Under the pieces are notes generated by a model. It did no database searches. It had not been told where the DNA came from and saw only the letters and a list, made by a program, of their open reading frames with translations. From positions 1 through 15,133 of the forward strand of contig JAJDBO010000047.1 in assembly GCA_029261305.1 (NCBI GenBank): a stretch of DNA of 15,133 nucleotides. The letters run 5' to 3'. The translations under genes and the position numbers were made by a program. Origin of the DNA: Nitrospirales bacterium (lineage in GTDB: Bacteria > Nitrospirota > Nitrospiria > Nitrospirales > UBA8639). Numbering within the stretch: the first letter of the stretch is position 1; each line of letters opens with the position of its first letter. Below, one piece after another: positions 12,844-15,133 of this stretch.

Positions 12844-14313
12844 TCAAAGACCTGGTGGCAATGCATGGTTCAGTAATAGTTGGACAATAGGATCGCTAAA
12901 TAACCCTAAAATAATTACTGCGGCAGACGTGATCCCCAAACTCAGTTTATATGGAAGCGGAATATCACCAGGTGGCATATCCAAGGGAGTCGGTGTTTGG
13001 CGAAAGATGCCCTCAAAGAGTTTGACGAAGTAGGCGAGTGTGAGAAGCGTCGAAAGCAAGATCGCCGCAACCGCAATATAATTATTCGCTTCGAGCGCTC
13101 CAAGAATGATGTACCACTTCCCAAAAAATCCGCCTGTCGGAGGAAGACCGATCATGCCCATGGCCACAATAACCAAGGCTCCAGTGAACCAGGGGGCCTG
13201 TTTTCCAATCCGCCCAACGTCCTCCACCGTTCTGGCGCCATACTGACAAATCGCCATCCCTGCCAAAAAGAACAATGCCGCTTGCATCACCGCATCGTTC
13301 AATAAATAAAAGACTCCTCCCACAAATCCCGTTTGATTTCCCTGACTCACTCCGATGAGGATAATGCCAATGTGCGAAATGCCGCCATAGGCAAACATCG
13401 TTTTGATATTCCGTTGGTTCAAAGCGAGCACGGCCCCGATGACTGCGGCGAGTGTTCCAAGTATTCCCACGAGTAAAAGGACTGGGATATCATTTAAAAT
13501 CACTTTCGCGCCCAGGACCCAAAAAATGATTCGGACCCACCCCACCAGCGCCACCTTGGTGACCAGTGACGCTAAAATAGGAGAAATGGATTCAGGCGCA
13601 TACGTGTAGGCATCTGGCAACCACGCATGAAACGGGACCAAGGCCATCTTGATTCCCAGTCCAATAAACATAAACAGGAGACCACCAACGACCGCTTTAG
13701 AGGTCAACAAGTGAGGAAGTTTCTCGGCCATATCCGCCATATTGAGTGTTCCACTCGCGGCGTAGAAATAACTCACTCCTAATAAATAGAGAGAGGCCCC
13801 TAGCGTTCCCAACACGAGGTAGCGAAAGGCCGCAAACAAGGCTCGCCCACCAGCCACGCCAATCAGGGCATAACTCGCTATGGCTGCGACTTCTAAAAAC
13901 ACAAAAAGATTAAACAAATCTCCGGCAAAGACAATGCCTGTCAGAGCCGAAATCAGCAGCAAGATCAAAGTATAATAATGAACGATTCGTCCGCCTAGAT
14001 CTTTTGGAGAGGTTGGCCCGGCAAATATCAACGCCAGCAAACCCAAAAGACTCAAGGTCACTAAGATCATACTGGCCAACCCATCAGCGACCCATTCAAT
14101 GCCTAATGGTGCGCTCCACCCACTAAAGGCATACCGCACTTCTCCATGGGTGACGATGCTGTTGAGATTTAGAAGGGAGAACACGACCATGGCCGACAAC
14201 ACAGCCAAGGATATGGGCCGACACCAATGACGGTGTTTCAGGCAGACCACCGGCATAGAAATGGCAGCAAACAATGGGAGCAAAAACAGAATGGCTGGAA
14301 AATGGCGACTCAT
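12844..14313 (-). CDS. mrpD: Mrp antiporter subunit D (MrpD/MnhD, NuoN/NuoM-like)
   Basis: A 489-aa polytopic membrane protein, about 14 helices, of the MrpD branch of the antiporter-like family. Motifs: GDLFNLFVFLEVAAIASYAL with the helix-5 glutamate (Glu141), GLGIKMALVPFHAWLPDAYT (Lys222), SLVTKVALVGW (Lys253), NIKTMFAYGGISHIG, and GLPPTGGFFGKWYI in helix 12 with its lysine. All pumping residues are kept. The APESISPILASLVTK stretch is characteristic of MrpD rather than NuoM. MrpD works with MrpA in Na+/H+ exchange in the inner membrane. Its ATG overlaps the mrpC stop (ATGA), and its TGA overlaps a TTG start of the next gene, showing tight translational coupling in the operon. Confidence 0.9.
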   Translation of the reverse strand: MSRHFPAILFLLPLFAAISMPVVCLKHRHWCRPISLAVLSAMVVFSLLNLNSIVTHGEVRYAFSGWSAPLGIEWVADGLASMILVTLSLLGLLALIFAGPTSPKDLGGRIVHYYTLILLLISALTGIVFAGDLFNLFVFLEVAAIASYALIGVAGGRALFAAFRYLVLGTLGASLYLLGVSYFYAASGTLNMADMAEKLPHLLTSKAVVGGLLFMFIGLGIKMALVPFHAWLPDAYTYAPESISPILASLVTKVALVGWVRIIFWVLGAKVILNDIPVLLLVGILGTLAAVIGAVLALNQRNIKTMFAYGGISHIGIILIGVSQGNQTGFVGGVFYLLNDAVMQAALFFLAGMAICQYGARTVEDVGRIGKQAPWFTGALVIVAMGMIGLPPTGGFFGKWYIILGALEANNYIAVAAILLSTLLTLAYFVKLFEGIFRQTPTPLDMPPGDIPLPYKLSLGITSAAVIILGLFSDPIVQLLLNHALPPGL

Positions 14314-14687
14314 TCTAATCGTTTGAGAATTTCTTCCTCATCAAGGCTTCCATATCTCTGATAGATCGCCGCACACAAGGCCAACGCAACGCCTAGCGTG
14401 GCGACACCAACCACAATCGCTGTTAACGTCAGCACATGAGGTAACGGATTGACATAATTGATAGCTTGCACAGGATCCGTCGTCGACAAGAGGACTGGGG
14501 CTGTTGCGCCTTTCTTTGCACTAATGGACACAAGAAAAAAGATCACGCTGGTTTGGACAAGATACATCCCTACGAGTTTTTTGACGAGGTTGTACCGCGT
14601 CACCATAATATAAAAGCCCCACAGAAAAATGATGACAAACGCCAGAAAGTTGGGACGCTGAAAGACTGCTGACAATGCATCAACCAT
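14310..14687 (-). CDS. mrpC: Mrp antiporter subunit C (MrpC/MnhC, NuoK-like)
   Basis: A 125-aa protein with three membrane helices, homologous to NuoK. The family signature NPLPHVLTLTAIVVGVATLG is complete near residues 80-99, preceded by GATAPVL and followed by a charged tail (YGSLDEEEI). The second helix begins YNLVKKLVGMYLVQTSVIFF. NuoK has a membrane glutamate there (GLEL), and this protein has none, as is usual for this MrpC group. It overlaps the end of mrpB by 8 nt and the start of mrpD by 4 nt. MrpC joins the antiporter-like subunits to the rest of the complex. Confidence 0.9.
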   Translation of the reverse strand: MVDALSAVFQRPNFLAFVIIFLWGFYIMVTRYNLVKKLVGMYLVQTSVIFFLVSISAKKGATAPVLLSTTDPVQAINYVNPLPHVLTLTAIVVGVATLGVALALCAAIYQRYGSLDEEEILKRLE

Positions 14688-15132
14688 TCATGGAATCCTC
14701 GATAATCTCTTCGGCGGAGAGACTGAACACAATGGACACTGCGGTCACCGCGACATCCACGGCGACACCGATTTGCGTGAGGACAATGCCGAGTGAACGG
14801 CGTGCCGCGGTTTCAAGGCCGGGGATTTCCAATTCCGCATAATTCAAAAACTCCCCACCTCCAATCATGCACAAGCCACCGACTCCTGCATAAATCAACA
14901 TCCCAACCCCATCTCCGTGCAAGACCTTCTTGGCAATCTGACTTCGAGAGGCATCATGACCAAAAACCAGCACGGATAAAATCATACTGGTGCCTAAAAT
15001 CACCCCACCCACAAACCCTCCCCCAGGGCCATATTGACCAAAGAACAACACGTACAGCCCAAAGATTTGGATCACAGGAATGAGAAAACGTCCCAATGAC
15101 TGAACAATAATACTGTCATGTGGTTGAATCAT
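14680..15132 (-). CDS. mrpB: Mrp antiporter subunit B (MrpB/MnhB)
   Basis: A 150-aa protein with four membrane helices. The N-terminal pattern (SLGRFLIPVIQIFGLYVLFF, then GQYGPGGGFVGGVILG) matches the MrpB signature GHxxPGGGFxGG, with Gln in place of the usual His. The last helix (TQIGVAVDVAVTAVSIVFSL) matches the MrpB end. The start ATG lies one base from the window edge. The N-terminal length fits the family, so the gene is probably complete, though an earlier start cannot be excluded. It overlaps mrpC by 8 nt. The operon continues to the right, where the MrpA C-terminal-type and MrpE, F and G subunits would be expected by comparison with other split Mrp clusters. Confidence 0.88.
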   Translation of the reverse strand: MIQPHDSIIVQSLGRFLIPVIQIFGLYVLFFGQYGPGGGFVGGVILGTSMILSVLVFGHDASRSQIAKKVLHGDGVGMLIYAGVGGLCMIGGGEFLNYAELEIPGLETAARRSLGIVLTQIGVAVDVAVTAVSIVFSLSAEEIIEDSMNG

Positions 15133-15133
15133 G

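Noticed and set aside
12835..12847. TTG 12847 as the only start of the nuoL-type gene
   Set aside because: The possible TTGA overlap with mrpD is noted, but AGGT is only two bases from the TTG, while ATG 12835 begins a typical NuoL N-terminus; kept as an alternative.
1..15133. CRISPR array, transposase, integrase or phage genes
   Set aside because: No regularly spaced repeats, terminal inverted repeats with a transposase, or recombinase motifs were seen on either strand.

Overview
The window looks like a chromosomal segment of a Gram-negative, Nitrospira-like bacterium. This is an inference from protein resemblance (the 142-aa membrane protein, the PriA variant, the complex I/Mrp genes) and from the moderate base composition. 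No rRNA or other phylogenetic marker is present. No tRNA, IS element, CRISPR array or origin was recognised.

Left part (1-2836): the 3' end of a PriA-family gene whose helicase motif VI is unrecognisable; a convergent small membrane protein gene, with an imperfect inverted repeat in the gap between them; a divergently placed COG0212/MTHFSD-type 5-formyltetrahydrofolate cyclo-ligase paralogue; and, convergent to that, a 244-aa protein that appears to join a short N-terminal domain to a DUF6573-like domain. The last gene has a good -35/-10 pair so close to its start codon that its mRNA may be leaderless, with a perfect inverted repeat over the -35.

Middle part (2837-9115): a roughly 630-nt AT-rich stretch without a convincing gene carries two GTATC/GATAC palindromes two helical turns apart. 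Then come four rightward genes: an exported helical protein of unknown function, a one-TM coiled-coil protein, an exported TPR-CHAT peptidase with both catalytic residues intact, and, 7 nt downstream, a 5-TM protein with a C-terminal beta-propeller-like domain and a single CX4C pair. The last two look like one transcription unit acting at the cell envelope, and they are the best candidate here for an undescribed system.

Right part (9116-15133): a leftward operon whose genes overlap or nearly touch: mrpB, mrpC, mrpD, a nuoL-type gene, a possible 32-codon ORF and nuoM. It combines Mrp (Mnh) antiporter subunits with complex I antiporter subunits, so the product should be a membrane ion-translocating module, either an Mrp-like Na+/H+ antiporter or the membrane arm of a complex I/Mrp hybrid. 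The NuoL-type subunit is unusual: its C-terminal region carries three tandem 27-residue repeats, and two charged residues thought to be important in E. coli NuoL are replaced. The operon begins beyond the right edge, where the remaining Mrp or complex I partners are expected.
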